Below are positions 55,600 through 64,000 of a stretch of 64,000 bases of DNA, piece by piece; position 1 is the stretch's first letter; the number at the start of each line of letters is the position of its first letter. The translations under genes were made by a program, and so were the position numbers. Below the pieces are notes generated by a model. The model saw only the letters and a program-made list of their open reading frames with translations. It did no database searches and was not told the DNA's origin. Source of the stretch: Galeruca laticollis (lineage: Eukaryota; Arthropoda; Insecta; Coleoptera; Chrysomelidae); assembly GCA_963921935.1 (NCBI GenBank), contig OY998177.1, forward strand, positions 5,669,754-5,733,753, given 5' to 3'.

Positions 55600-56590
55600 T
55601 TGTTTATACCTTCGGAAGCCAGTACAGCCTCCAAAATAGATTTTAACCCGAGGTTAATGCTGCTAAATATGCAAAGTCTGAACGAAAACAAAATATGTGA
55701 CTTAATATTAGACATTAATAAATACAAGAGCATCGACGTAGTTTGTTTGACGGAGTTGTGGGAAACTAGTGACTCTGTGGAGCAAATTCATGTTGAGGGT
55801 TTTAATTTAGCTAGTAGTTATTGTCGTGATGCCACTCTTAAGGGTGGTGGTGTTGGAATTTGGGTAAGAAGGGGTATAACTTTTAAAAATAATTTTAATT
55901 TAAATGAGTTTTTTAGCGCTAAAGATGCTGAGTTTTGTTGCTTCTCTTTTAAGGACAAAAATAAAACTGAATTTTTTGTAATAAATTGTTACCGGTCACC
56001 ATCAGGTAATGTTGACATTTTTTTGGAAAATCTTGAGAATATTTCAAATCATTATTTTAAACCTAATGTTTCTTTTAATATTTGCGGTGACTTTGTGATA
56101 TTGATACTAGAACAAAAAATAGTAATCACAGTAAACTTTTGAATGTGTTATCACCTTTTAATATACACAATAATATTGTCAAGTGGCCAACTAGGGTGTC
56201 GGATACCAGCAGTACAACTATTGATAATGTATTTGTCAACTTTCTGAATATTCCCTTGGCATGTGTCTTTGACAACACCGTATCGGATCACCGTACAGTA
56301 TTTGTGGCACTCGTTTATGAATCGGTTGCCTTACCAAGTTTTTGCTATATGAGAGTTTTTGCTGAGAGTGCGACGAGTCATTTTGTTGATAGTCTTATTC
56401 TTGAGAACTGGAATACTGTATATGGAATTTTGGATACCAATCTAGCTTTTGATAATTTTATGAGTATTTTTATGCATTATTTTAATATTTATTTTCCACT
56501 GTTGAAAAGGAAACTAATTAAGAATAATAAAAGGTGGATAGACAAAGATGTACAATGTTCTAGCAATAATTTAAAAAATCTGCATGCAAT
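55600..56590 (+). pseudogene. AP-like endonuclease domain of the CR1-like element
   Basis: First frame: LLNMQSLNENK (catalytic Asn), VVCLTELWE (Glu), GGGVGIWVRRG and NCYRSPSG. After NICGDF a frameshift moves to the frame starting near 56115: NVLSPFNIHNNIVKWPTRVS, TIDNVFVN and NTVSDHRTVFV with the catalytic Asp-His pair. A second shift near 56590 leads into the RT frame. The domain is complete in content but split by two frameshifts. Confidence 0.8.
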
Positions 56591-56599
56591 CTCCGCAAC

Positions 56600-58504
56600 T
56601 ACGGCCATACTATAATTTACAAAAAAAAAGAACTTGTAAAACGTTTACAAACAACTAGGAAAATATATTATCAAACCATAATTTCAAGTTCGGATAATCC
56701 AACAAAAAGTGCATGGGATCTAATAAATGATTTTACCGCAAATAATGAACGTAAAAAAGTTATTTCATTGTATAATAACGATATTGTAATAATAGATAAT
56801 CCTACTCACGTAGCTAATATGTTTAACACATTTTTTAACAATGCGCCACAGGAAATGGTGTCGAAAATTTCACGTACCGGAGCGATTGGAGAACAACACA
56901 ATTTTAATTTTAATGAATCAAAAATACCCAATGATACCTTTCGTTTGTGTCATTTTAATGAGGAAGAATTATATGAACTCTTACATGCCAAACTTAAAAA
57001 TAACACATCTTGTGGTTTCGATGAAGTACCAGCATTCTTAATTAAAAGAATATTGCCATTTATAATATCCCCACTGACATATCTTGTCAATCTTTCCTTT
57101 TCGAATGGAACTTTTCCGGATTTGATCAAAACTGGTAAAATAATTCCAATATTTAACAAAGGTGATTATAAGTTGGTTAGAAATTACCGTCCTATAACTA
57201 TTCCTTCTATATTTTCAAAAAATTTTGGGTTGAGCTATCTGAAAAGGCTTAATGCATACCTACAGCTAAATGATACGATTGTGCAAAACCAACACGGTTA
57301 TCAAACTGCAAAATCAATTAACACCGCAATACATTCTTTTTATCAAGAACTTACAAATATGATGGAGTTGGGTGAGTGTCCTGTTGGGATATTTTGTGAT
57401 CTGAGCAGGGCATTTGACTGTGTCGATCATAACATCTTAACTATGAAATTGTATAATATAGGAATCCAAAGTCACTCATTAAATTGGATCACATCTTACT
57501 TAAATGCACGTAAACAATACGTGAGCTTACCAAAAATATCAAAAAACAGTATCGAAACCTGTACATCATATTATCTATCATCAACAGTAGGAGTGTCTCA
57601 AGGTTCAATTATGGGTCCAATTCTGTTTTTAATTTATATAAATGACATTGTGTCAGTTAACTTATCAACTCACTTCACATTATATGCTGATGACACCTCG
57701 TTTTTGGTTTCTGATAAGTGTCAATCAGTAGTTGAAGATAATTGTAATAGTCTCTCCGCGGGTCTTTATAATTGGTTTTGCATAAATTCACTCTATCTTA
57801 ATGCAGAAAAAACGCAAGCAATACAATTTCATCATAGACAAAAACAACTGCAGTTTGTAGATCTAAAAATTAATAATCAATCGATAAAGTTTGTCTCTTA
57901 TGTCAAATTTCTGGGCTTGCTGATCGACGAATGTCTTAATTGGAGTAAGCAATGTGAGGCAATTATTTCAAAGTTAAATTCCAGTAATTACTTATTTAGA
58001 AATCTAAGATCTGTTGTTTCACAAAAACAAATGATTATGCTGTATCACGCACAAGTGGAATCCCGTCTGAGGTATGGTATATCTTTCTGGGGAATGTCTA
58101 TCAATTCTAAAGACGTATTTGTGTCACAGAAAAGAATAATTCGTTGTCTTGCTGGTGTCTCTCGTCTAACTGGTTGTAGAGAACACTTTAAAAAATTGAA
58201 AATATTAACGTTGCCCTGTTTGTATATTTTAGATGTTTGTGTTTTCATATATAACAACATATGTGATTTCAAAACTAACTACCAGAAGCATAATATCAAT
58301 ACAAGACGCTGTAATAATCTGTCTTTGACTTTTCCTAAAAGTAATATTACTTTCAAATCCCCTCCTATAATGGGACAACGACTTTTTAATATATTGCCAT
58401 TATATATTAAATCAAGTAAAACTATAAAATCATTCAAAATTTTACTCAAATCGTTTTTAGTAGATATGTGTTTTTATTCAGTAGATGAGTTTTTAAATTT
58501 GTAA
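56600..58504 (+). CDS. Reverse transcriptase part of the CR1-like ORF2
   Basis: An open 578-residue frame from the first ATG at 56768; coding similarity starts upstream near 56600. RT motifs in that numbering: FNKGDYKLVRNYRPITI (129-145), NQHGYQTAKSIN (174-185), FCDLSRAFDCVDH (D211, D217), GVSQGSIMGPILFLIYINDI (275-294), LYADDTSFL (D308, D309), and thumb VKFLGLLIDECLNW. The C-terminus ends SVDEFLNL. The 'FCDLSRAFDCVDHNIL' and 'IYINDI' signatures fit the CR1/L2/Jockey group. Catalytic aspartates are intact; because the endonuclease is frameshifted, the copy is not autonomous. Confidence 0.85.
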   Translation, partial: YGHTIIYKKKELVKRLQTTRKIYYQTIISSSDNPTKSAWDLINDFTANNERKKVISLYNNDIVIIDNPTHVANMFNTFFNNAPQEMVSKISRTGAIGEQHNFNFNESKIPNDTFRLCHFNEEELYELLHAKLKNNTSCGFDEVPAFLIKRILPFIISPLTYLVNLSFSNGTFPDLIKTGKIIPIFNKGDYKLVRNYRPITIPSIFSKNFGLSYLKRLNAYLQLNDTIVQNQHGYQTAKSINTAIHSFYQELTNMMELGECPVGIFCDLSRAFDCVDHNILTMKLYNIGIQSHSLNWITSYLNARKQYVSLPKISKNSIETCTSYYLSSTVGVSQGSIMGPILFLIYINDIVSVNLSTHFTLYADDTSFLVSDKCQSVVEDNCNSLSAGLYNWFCINSLYLNAEKTQAIQFHHRQKQLQFVDLKINNQSIKFVSYVKFLGLLIDECLNWSKQCEAIISKLNSSNYLFRNLRSVVSQKQMIMLYHAQVESRLRYGISFWGMSINSKDVFVSQKRIIRCLAGVSRLTGCREHFKKLKILTLPCLYILDVCVFIYNNICDFKTNYQKHNINTRRCNNLSLTFPKSNITFKSPPIMGQRLFNILPLYIKSSKTIKSFKILLKSFLVDMCFYSVDEFLNL

Positions 58505-58951
58505 GAACTTTGTGTATATTATCCTATATTTTTCACTATGCGTTATTATCACTTTACTTTTAGGCTGTACTAGTTAGTTAGCTAGGACCAAATTTTGCAA
58601 CGGAAATCATTAAAGAAACACAATTACCAACTGATAATATTATTTGCAATATAGAGGCAGGTATAAACCATTTATACAATCAGAAGTAAAACAAGCAACA
58701 TTCTAACAAATTTTAAAAACAAATTAAAAAATAAACAAAATAATACCCCATTTTTAGCAAAGGTAAGCAAAACCAAGAATTTCCTTAAAGATAATCCTCA
58801 GATTAAAATTCTTAAAGCTGATAAGACCAACAAAACTGTCATCATCTGAATACAACGATAAAATAAACCATTTATTACAAGATAAAAAACCTATATACAG
58901 ATTAAACAAGACCCCACAAATAAATATCAAAAGCAGAACAATTATTTGATA

Positions 58952-59224
58952 ATTGAGTGAATGAAAACGACGAATACTCAGTGTGTATAAGTTTATTACT
59001 TTCAGGCTAAGCGCTTTCGGCTGTTAAGCCATTATCAAAGCCGTCGTCATTTAAAAAAGTAATTGTCAAAGCCATCAAGTTGATCAAAAACAATACTCAA
59101 GATAGAACCATCGTTATGATTGAGTCATTCGAATAAAAACATTAAAATACCCTATTGTAAGGGTGTAAAATTGTATTCACATGATGTAAATTCACTCAAA
59201 ATTTTTTAATCCACAGGCATTTCT
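58952..59224. mobile_element. 273-bp Penelope-like terminal fragment inserted in the RT
   Basis: AATTATTTGATA flanks it on both sides (58940-58951 and 59225-59236), a 12-bp target duplication. On the minus strand it contains TTTGATAATGGCTTAACAGC then CGAAAGCGCTTAGCC, the layout of Penelope-like ends. Removing it rejoins RT coding sequence. No coding capacity. Confidence 0.85.
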
Positions 59225-59682
59225 AATTATTTGATAGACCTTTGGGAAAATAAACAGTATATCTCGCCAAATATTGCAAAAACTTTAAAGATTCGAAATG
59301 CAGTACTACCAAAAATATATGGCCTCCCAAAACTCCATAAGAAAAATACACCATTGCGCCCTATTGTGTCATGTATCCAATCCCCTTTTAGTTTGCTTTC
59401 AAAATTTCTAAAAAATATCGTAAGTAACATAACGTGCAAAAATGATTATTATATCAAAGATTCATTTCAATTCAAAAACAAATTGAAAAATATTACACTT
59501 CCAAATAACTATGTATTAATTTCGTTGGATGTCGTATCCCTGTATACCAATGTTCCAATTGGATTAGCTTAGGAAATCATAAGAAAAATATGGAAGGAAA
59601 TAAAAAACATACTGACATTCCCTTGGGCGAATTTATAAAAGCCATCGAACTTACATTAACTTCTACATATTTCATGTACGGA

Positions 59683-59913
59683 ATGTAGCTATAAGATAGC
59701 TTAGGAATGTTTGTAGTGAATTAATTTCCAGGTAATTACTTTCAATACCATTGTTAACCTTAGTATATAGATTTAGCACTGTATATATTAAGACATTTTT
59801 ATATTTTACCTTCATTGGTTTTGACAAAGCTACTGTGTTAGTGAAACGCGTCAACAAAATTAAATTGAACATTAGTTCAAATATATGAAGATTTAAACAA
59901 ACTATATTGTTTT
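59683..59913. mobile_element. 231-bp fragment inserted in the RT, Penelope-like end
   Basis: The flanks are TTCATGTACGGA (59671-59682) and TTCATCGTACGGA (59914-59926), a 12-13-bp duplication with one indel. It ends with GACAAAGCTACTGTGTTAGT then GAAACGCGTC and an AT-rich tail, like other Penelope-like ends. Removing it and one duplication restores the reading frame between TYFMY and the NLYKQLDG block. Confidence 0.8.
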
Positions 59914-60447
59914 ATTTCATCGTACGGAGACAATTTATATAAGCAATTGGATGGTTGCGCAATGGGATCATCTATTTCTAGTGTTATTGCGCAGATATTA
60001 ATGGAGGACCTCGAAACAACTGTCCTCTCAAAAATTGATTTTGAAATCCCATTTTTCTTTAGATATGTGGATGATTGTATCACTGCTGTCCCAGAACAAC
60101 AGGTTGATAATATTATAAAAAAATTCAATTCATATCATGAAAAACATCAAATTTACTATCGAAAATGAACAATATCGTAAAATAAACTTCCTTCATGTCA
60201 CTCTACACCACATTAATAATAATATTAGGACTGAATGGTATACCAAGGACACTTGGTCATCTAGGTACCTTAATTTTAATTCACATCATCCAATCAATCA
60301 AAAAAATCTGTTGTTATTGGACTGGCTGACCGGGCAATTCAACTATCAGACCCGGAATACAGAGGTAATGCTATCATCAAAGCCAAAGAAGCCTTAAACC
60401 TTAACAGCTATCCTTCAGAATTTGTTAACAAATTATTTAAAAAGCGT

Positions 60448-60960
60448 ATGAATGAATTCTATAATTCAATGGAAAATATAAAACAAAATAATAATAGTAA
60501 TAAAAAATATATCTCCATGCCATTCATAAACGGATTATCACAGCAAATTCAAGGGCTTTTTGGTAAACACAATATTACCATATGCCATAAAGCAAATCAA
60601 ACGTTCTCCAACAATTTTTCAAAATTAAAATCAAAAACGCCGAAAAATAAAAAGAGTAATATAATTTATCAAATTTCGTGTAACGACTGCAGTGGTGTTT
60701 ACATTGGACAAACTAGCCAGTATTTGGAAAATCAAATAAGAGGTCATAAATACGACAAAAAAAATACAACAGCTCTAACTTTCCACGAAAACTCAAAAAA
60801 ACATACATTTAATTTTGAAAACACAAAAATTATAAGGTCGGAACAAAAAACAAAAAAGAGGGAAATTTTGGAATCAATAGCTATCCAAAAAAACCAGCAT
60901 GCCATTAACAATAAAAAAGATTTAAACAACCTCAGTAAAATATATCTAGCAGTACTGTAA
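60448..60960 (+). CDS. GIY-YIG endonuclease domain of the Penelope-like element
   Basis: 170 codons open. Zn-binding start YQISCNDCSGVYIGQT (C-x2-C immediately before the GIY-YIG-type core GVYIGQT), then Arg in NQIRGHK, His in LTFHENSKKH, the catalytic Glu region KKREILESIAIQKNQ, ending IYLAVL. All key residues of the family are visible: core Tyr/Gly, Arg, Glu and Asn. In the parent element this domain is the C-terminal part of one RT-endonuclease protein; upstream the frame is broken, so the ATG at 60448 is only the first in-frame Met. Confidence 0.88.
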   Translation: MNEFYNSMENIKQNNNSNKKYISMPFINGLSQQIQGLFGKHNITICHKANQTFSNNFSKLKSKTPKNKKSNIIYQISCNDCSGVYIGQTSQYLENQIRGHKYDKKNTTALTFHENSKKHTFNFENTKIIRSEQKTKKREILESIAIQKNQHAINNKKDLNNLSKIYLAVL

Positions 60961-61275
60961 ATAATTTTAATGTGTACAAACGTTGTGGATTCTTTGTTGT
61001 GAATGTGGTTTTTAGTAAGAGTGATAAGAATATTTTATGTTTCGACGAAGTTCCTGACTGGACATTTTAATGTATATTGACAACTATTATTTTACGTTTG
61101 GGATAAGTAAAAAGGATGTTTTGTAGTATTGTATCTCTTAGTGAGAAAATCATTTTATTTTAGATGTAGATTTATTTTGAAAAAGGCTGAATAAGCCGAA
61201 ACGTAAATAAATGATGGTAATCTCAACAACTTGTATTTATATTTTAAAATATGACCTAAAACCAAGAAAAACTTT
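60961..61275 (+). other. 3' region of the Penelope-like element
   Basis: It contains a hairpin-type GGCT-GAATA-AGCC followed by GAAACGTAAA at 61186-61208. The shared layout with the ends at 3350 and 35800 suggests a terminal-repeat function. Hammerhead ribozyme cores are known in Penelope-like terminal repeats and also contain GAAAC, but the CUGANGA half is not convincing here. Confidence 0.5.
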
Positions 61276-61278
61276 AGA

Positions 61279-61310
<32 letters not shown>
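61276..61310. repeat. (TA)n microsatellite
   Basis: A TA run between the Penelope-like 3' end and the short dispersed repeat copy 2. Confidence 0.9.
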
Positions 61311-61435
61311 CTTTGGAGCGGGGGGTGATTTTGGCATCTAGGAACACCAAAACGAAAAACTGCGTTGAAATTTATCCGAAGTCGCGTCATGCTACTCTCT
61401 ACAATATTCCTATTTCATTCTGAAATAAGCCCAAA
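61311..61435. repeat. Short dispersed repeat, copy 2
   Basis: It matches 35959-36085 (CTTTGGAGCGGGGGGTGA start, same orientation). Both copies follow a (TA)n run next to a Penelope-like end. Confidence 0.9.
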
Positions 61436-61739
61436 AAGAAAGAGAAGATACATAGATTAGAGTACTTAAAAAATTTCCCAACACATCCCTGTGTTCATTT
61501 ATCTTGTACATCACTGTTTAATTCTAAAAAACTTTGTAAACTGTCATTATTCAAATCACAATATTGATATATGCTATTTAATAACTTACACATCAGGAGT
61601 AATGGAAATCTAATCAAAAGATTTAAATGAAACGGCTCAAGCAATTTTTTAATTTATATCAAATTTTTCTGATCTTCTGATACTTCTTAAAAATTAATCT
61701 AAACAAACTATCAGAACAATATTTATTTTTGAATAGTTT

Positions 61740-62345
61740 TAAGATACAAGGTATTATCTACAATCTATGAAAAAAATATATCAAAATCTATACCAGACAA
61801 AATAAAAAGCGAAAAAATTATCCTCGGCTTGTTTTGCCATTAAATCTGTGTAAACAGCTTGATTCTTGTACTACTTTAACAACTTACTACTCTTTGTTCG
61901 AATCACACCTTGCCTTTCTGGGGTCTTGTAGTTTGCACCTCTTCGCATCCATATTCAAACTACGAAAAAGAGCTATTCGTTACATTTATGGTATGAGTAG
62001 TAGGGCGCATTGCGAATTCTATTTTAAAAAATACAAAATTTTAACTCTTCCCGTTCTATTTATTTTGGAATTCGTGTGTTTGGTTCGCAAACACTTTCAC
62101 AATTTAACTGAGATACCAATTCATAGTTACCCTACTAGAAGAAAAAATTTCGATATCTACTTAACGATACCCACCTCTGATCTGGTAAAAAATGCAATGC
62201 CAAAAAACTATTCAATCAGCTGCCTTTAGAATTAGGAGTGGCAAATACATTTATTAGGTTCCGGAGATTGACAACGGCGTTTCTGCTTGAGAAACCTTAT
62301 TATTCAGTGGCAGAATTCTGCAATCTACCCTAGACTTTTGAGTTA
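61740..62345 (+). pseudogene. C-terminal tail of a CR1/Jockey-like ORF2
   Basis: 61834-62229 encodes YYSLFESHLAFLGSCSLHLF, FKLRKRAIRYIYGMSSRAHC, FKKYKILTLPVLFILEFVCL and IHSYPTRRKNFD. After one frameshift near 62200 it continues KKLFNQLPLELGVANTFIRF to about 62330. The 'QKRAIRxI' and 'KILTLPxLxILE' blocks are the post-RT end of CR1/Jockey-like proteins; the CR1-like copy at 58140-58230 has the related QKRIIRCLAG and KILTLPCLYILD. A 5'-truncated copy of a relative. Its 3' UTR ends in (TC)n at 62545. Confidence 0.8.
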
Positions 62346-62542
62346 CAATGGCGCAGTTCAATATTTGGTATGATGTAGGATGCTAACATTGTATTATAAT
62401 TATTAATCTAAATTTGTATTTTTATACATTATGTTTCGCATTTTTAGTATAGTCCGTATTTTTTATTTTGTATTTTTTTATTTTTTTTCAAATTATGTTG
62501 CTTTGTCCATAAAATTGTAAAAATACTCATGACAATAAAGAT

Positions 62543-62544
<2 letters not shown>

Positions 62545-62573
<29 letters not shown>
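62545..62573. repeat. (TC)n run at the 3' end of the CR1/Jockey-like fragment
   Basis: It follows ACAATAAAGATTATG, so it may have served as the element's simple-repeat tail. Confidence 0.8.
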
Positions 62574-63355
62574 GTTAGAACACAACACAAAAACTTTCAC
62601 AAACTTAATACACATTGAACTGCTTGCCCATAGATGCCATATTGAATCATGTGACATGGAGAGCCTAATACTAAAATCTAGTAGTGTAACATTTACAAAA
62701 CTTTAAGCGGTCAAACTATTTTTATATTGAAAATATCTATAACTACTTTCTAATGCGATATCAATTCTTTTACTAGACAATTAATTAGTCCATTATAAAA
62801 GCTAGTGCTTAAACCAGAATTTTACGTGATAGAGGTATCACTTTTGTACAATCGTTTTGATTTTAGTTAAATGCATTAATAAGAAAGTCCACTTAGTTTT
62901 TTGTATCTCAATCTTCATTTAATTATAAATTGTAGCGATCTTAGATTGCAGAATTCATCCAATATATTGTCTCTTCAAGATTGAATACTTGAGAAAGTGA
63001 AAGTTTTTGTAGGTTATGAAGCCCATGAACAAAACCACATCTAACCTCAATTCTATATCATTTTGACACAAACATTATACATGCATACATAGGTATCAGT
63101 AACAACTACTACTTGGGTTACTTATCAAAGAATAACGCATCATTAATACATATTTTATTAAAATTAATACCGGAAACCAAACGGAGTAGTTGTATGGTAA
63201 TTAACCAGTATATGATGATTTCAAAACACCGGACAACTGGATTTTTTATATTTAAGCTCTACTTGGCTATTATAAGTGAATTCTTAAGACAGAATGTAAT
63301 AAGTATTTGCCTGGAGAGCCATACTACTACTATTAATAGATTCAGGCGAACCTTG
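62574..63355. other. AT-rich stretch without recognisable gene
   Basis: No supported feature. Confidence 0.55.
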
Positions 63356-63359
63356 GCCG

Positions 63360-63995
63360 AGCAAGCTCAAGCCAAGGTTCCGGCACTGAGGCCACTGGCG
63401 GACCCTTTGAGCAATTCCTACTACACATGCAGCCAATTTCCTTCAATGAAGGGCTCACTCCTCTTTAGTAGATGCCTGCATGTGTCCCCTGGGACCACAA
63501 CAGGGACTCCGAAGATTCGCCTGCGTAATTCAGCCCAATTGGGACGCACTAGGGGAACATGGACCCACGTTCGGTCAGCCAAGCCGCAACCCCTACAGAT
63601 GGGACTTTCATCTAAACCTAAGTATGGAGGTGTTTCCTCAGGCAGCAGTGCCCTGTTAAAAGTCCTGCTATATTTTTTAACTTACTCCTTGGTAGTTCTA
63701 CAGCTGTTCTAGCATGTTCATCAGTCCAGCCCCTCAGTAGGAGCTTGAACTACCTTAGACCCTGTAGAGCGTTCCAATGAGCGAGGTGTTGATTTACCAA
63801 CTAATTCCTCGCCTTCTTACTGATTGCTTGTTTCGTAAGAACCAATGTCGGGCCCGGGTCGCTAAATGGAGCTGCTACCCCCTCCACAGCAAGTGCGTCC
63901 GCCCTTTCATTCCAAACCCCCCTTCAAAATCAGAGTGGGCCCGAATCCATTCTAGTCACACTACATTCCGCCTTGCTAAGTCTTAAGTCATCAAG
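63360..63995 (-). pseudogene. RNase H and zinc-binding C-terminus of a non-LTR retrotransposon
   Basis: On the minus strand from 63950: NERADALAVEGVAAPFSDPG (end of RNase H), TKQAISKKARN, HLAHWNALQGLR, then LKNIAGLLTGHCCLRKHLHT with LGLDESPICRGCGL (C-x2-C zinc motif) and RRRIFGVPVV, ending near 63430 at TAG. This is the C-terminal block of RNase H-bearing non-LTR elements, GC-richer than its surroundings. Several stops (near 63925 and 63760). The RT would lie beyond the right edge of the window. The 199-codon plus-strand frame here is a shadow. Confidence 0.75.
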
Positions 63996-64000
63996 CCGTT

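Larger units (their letters stand above)
55285..58587 (+). mobile_element. 5'-truncated CR1-like non-LTR retrotransposon
   Basis: It holds an ORF1 tail (55290-55595), the endonuclease region (55600-56590, two frameshifts) and an intact RT frame (56768-58504), and ends with a short TAGT-type repeat tail (58571-58587: TAGTTAGTTAGCTAGG). A Penelope-like element starts directly after the tail. Confidence 0.8.
58588..60420 (+). pseudogene. Penelope-type reverse transcriptase, interrupted
   Basis: In order: NIICNIEAGINHL, then ILKADKTNKTVII (the conserved 'ADKGNKTV' block), then the first insertion. Next NAVLPKIYGLPKLHKKNTPL with RPIVSCIQSP, and SLDVVSLYTNVPIGLA with the first catalytic Asp, a TAG and a frameshift. 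Then FIKAIELTLTSTYFMY, the second insertion, NLYKQLDGCAMGSSISSVIA, and FFRYVDDCITAVP with the catalytic YVDD. The thumb region, NFLHVTLHHINNNI, follows. The YGLPKLHK and LDGxAMGSxxSPxxA signatures identify the Penelope RT. Two insertions plus stops make it inactive. Confidence 0.9.
58588..61275 (+). mobile_element. Penelope-like retroelement with two nested short insertions
   Basis: It contains RT pieces from 58588 to 60420, an intact GIY-YIG endonuclease (60448-60960) and a 3' region ending in the Penelope-like motif AAAAAGGCTGAATAAGCCGA with AACGTAAA (61181-61208), then a (TA)n run. The RT is interrupted by insertions at 58952-59224 and 59683-59913, each flanked by 12-13-bp duplications, the length typical of Penelope-like insertions. 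5' truncated. Confidence 0.88.

Noticed and set aside
61170..61210. Hammerhead ribozyme call for the GGCTGAATAAGCCGAAACGT motif
   Set aside because: The GAAAC half is there but the CUGANGA half and stems are not convincing.
63113..63712. 199-codon plus-strand frame
   Set aside because: It is the shadow of a minus-strand RNase H and zinc-motif tail that matches a retrotransposon family.

Overview
The window looks like insect nuclear DNA. It is strongly AT-rich, full of (TA)n runs, and made almost entirely of animal-type transposons: Penelope-like, CR1/RTE/R1-like non-LTR elements, mariner, hAT, PIF/Harbinger, pogo, P-like THAP and Crypton. A beetle or another insect with a repeat-rich genome is plausible, but I cannot name the species. 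I see no convincing host gene, rRNA, tRNA or CRISPR array. Read it as a nested transposon graveyard with a few young, nearly intact copies.

The centre, 15.4-38.2 kb, is a stack of insertions that can be ordered from target-site duplications. An old DDE_4-type transposase gene on the minus strand (24.0-23.3 kb continuing at 16.1-15.5 kb) is split by a 7,166-bp element at 16139-23304. That element has perfect 21-bp terminal inverted repeats beginning AG and ending CT, and a 6-bp TAGCAT duplication. Inside are iteron-like repeat arrays, large inverted arms that each carry a decayed gene copy, and a central gene (18850-21039, minus) of 729 sense codons broken by one in-frame TAA. I do not recognise the protein. 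It has its own TATA/initiator promoter and poly(A) signal. This is the best candidate for an undescribed mobile system. The termini resemble Polinton/Maverick ends, but none of the Polinton core genes is visible. Beside it, a Crypton-type tyrosine recombinase gene (24.2-25.1 kb and 37.8-38.2 kb) is split by a 12.7-kb P-like element (25089-37825) with an 8-bp duplication, similar inverted ends and a THAP-domain gene with introns. That element itself contains a mariner, a second DDE relic, a non-LTR fragment, several MITE-like repeats and a nearly perfect 425-bp-arm palindrome.

The left part (1-15 kb) holds foldback elements with Penelope-like ends between (TA)n runs, a decayed Gag-like ORF1, non-LTR and Penelope fragments, a hAT element with 8-bp duplication (11117-13094) and a 1-kb foldback element with TA duplication (13848-14910). 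The part from 38 to 54 kb holds a 172-bp satellite, a perfect 88-bp palindrome, a pogo-like element, a MADF fragment, a nearly intact two-ORF RTE-like retrotransposon (46.3-50.4 kb), a PIF/Harbinger relic, a second tyrosine recombinase and an RNase H-bearing retrotransposon tail. From 55 to 61.3 kb a CR1-like element is followed by a Penelope-like element whose GIY-YIG endonuclease is intact but whose RT was hit twice by short insertions with 12-13-bp duplications. The end of the window carries two more non-LTR 3' fragments.

Calls rest on motif reading by eye. Boundaries with duplications are base-accurate; boundaries of decayed coding relics are approximate.
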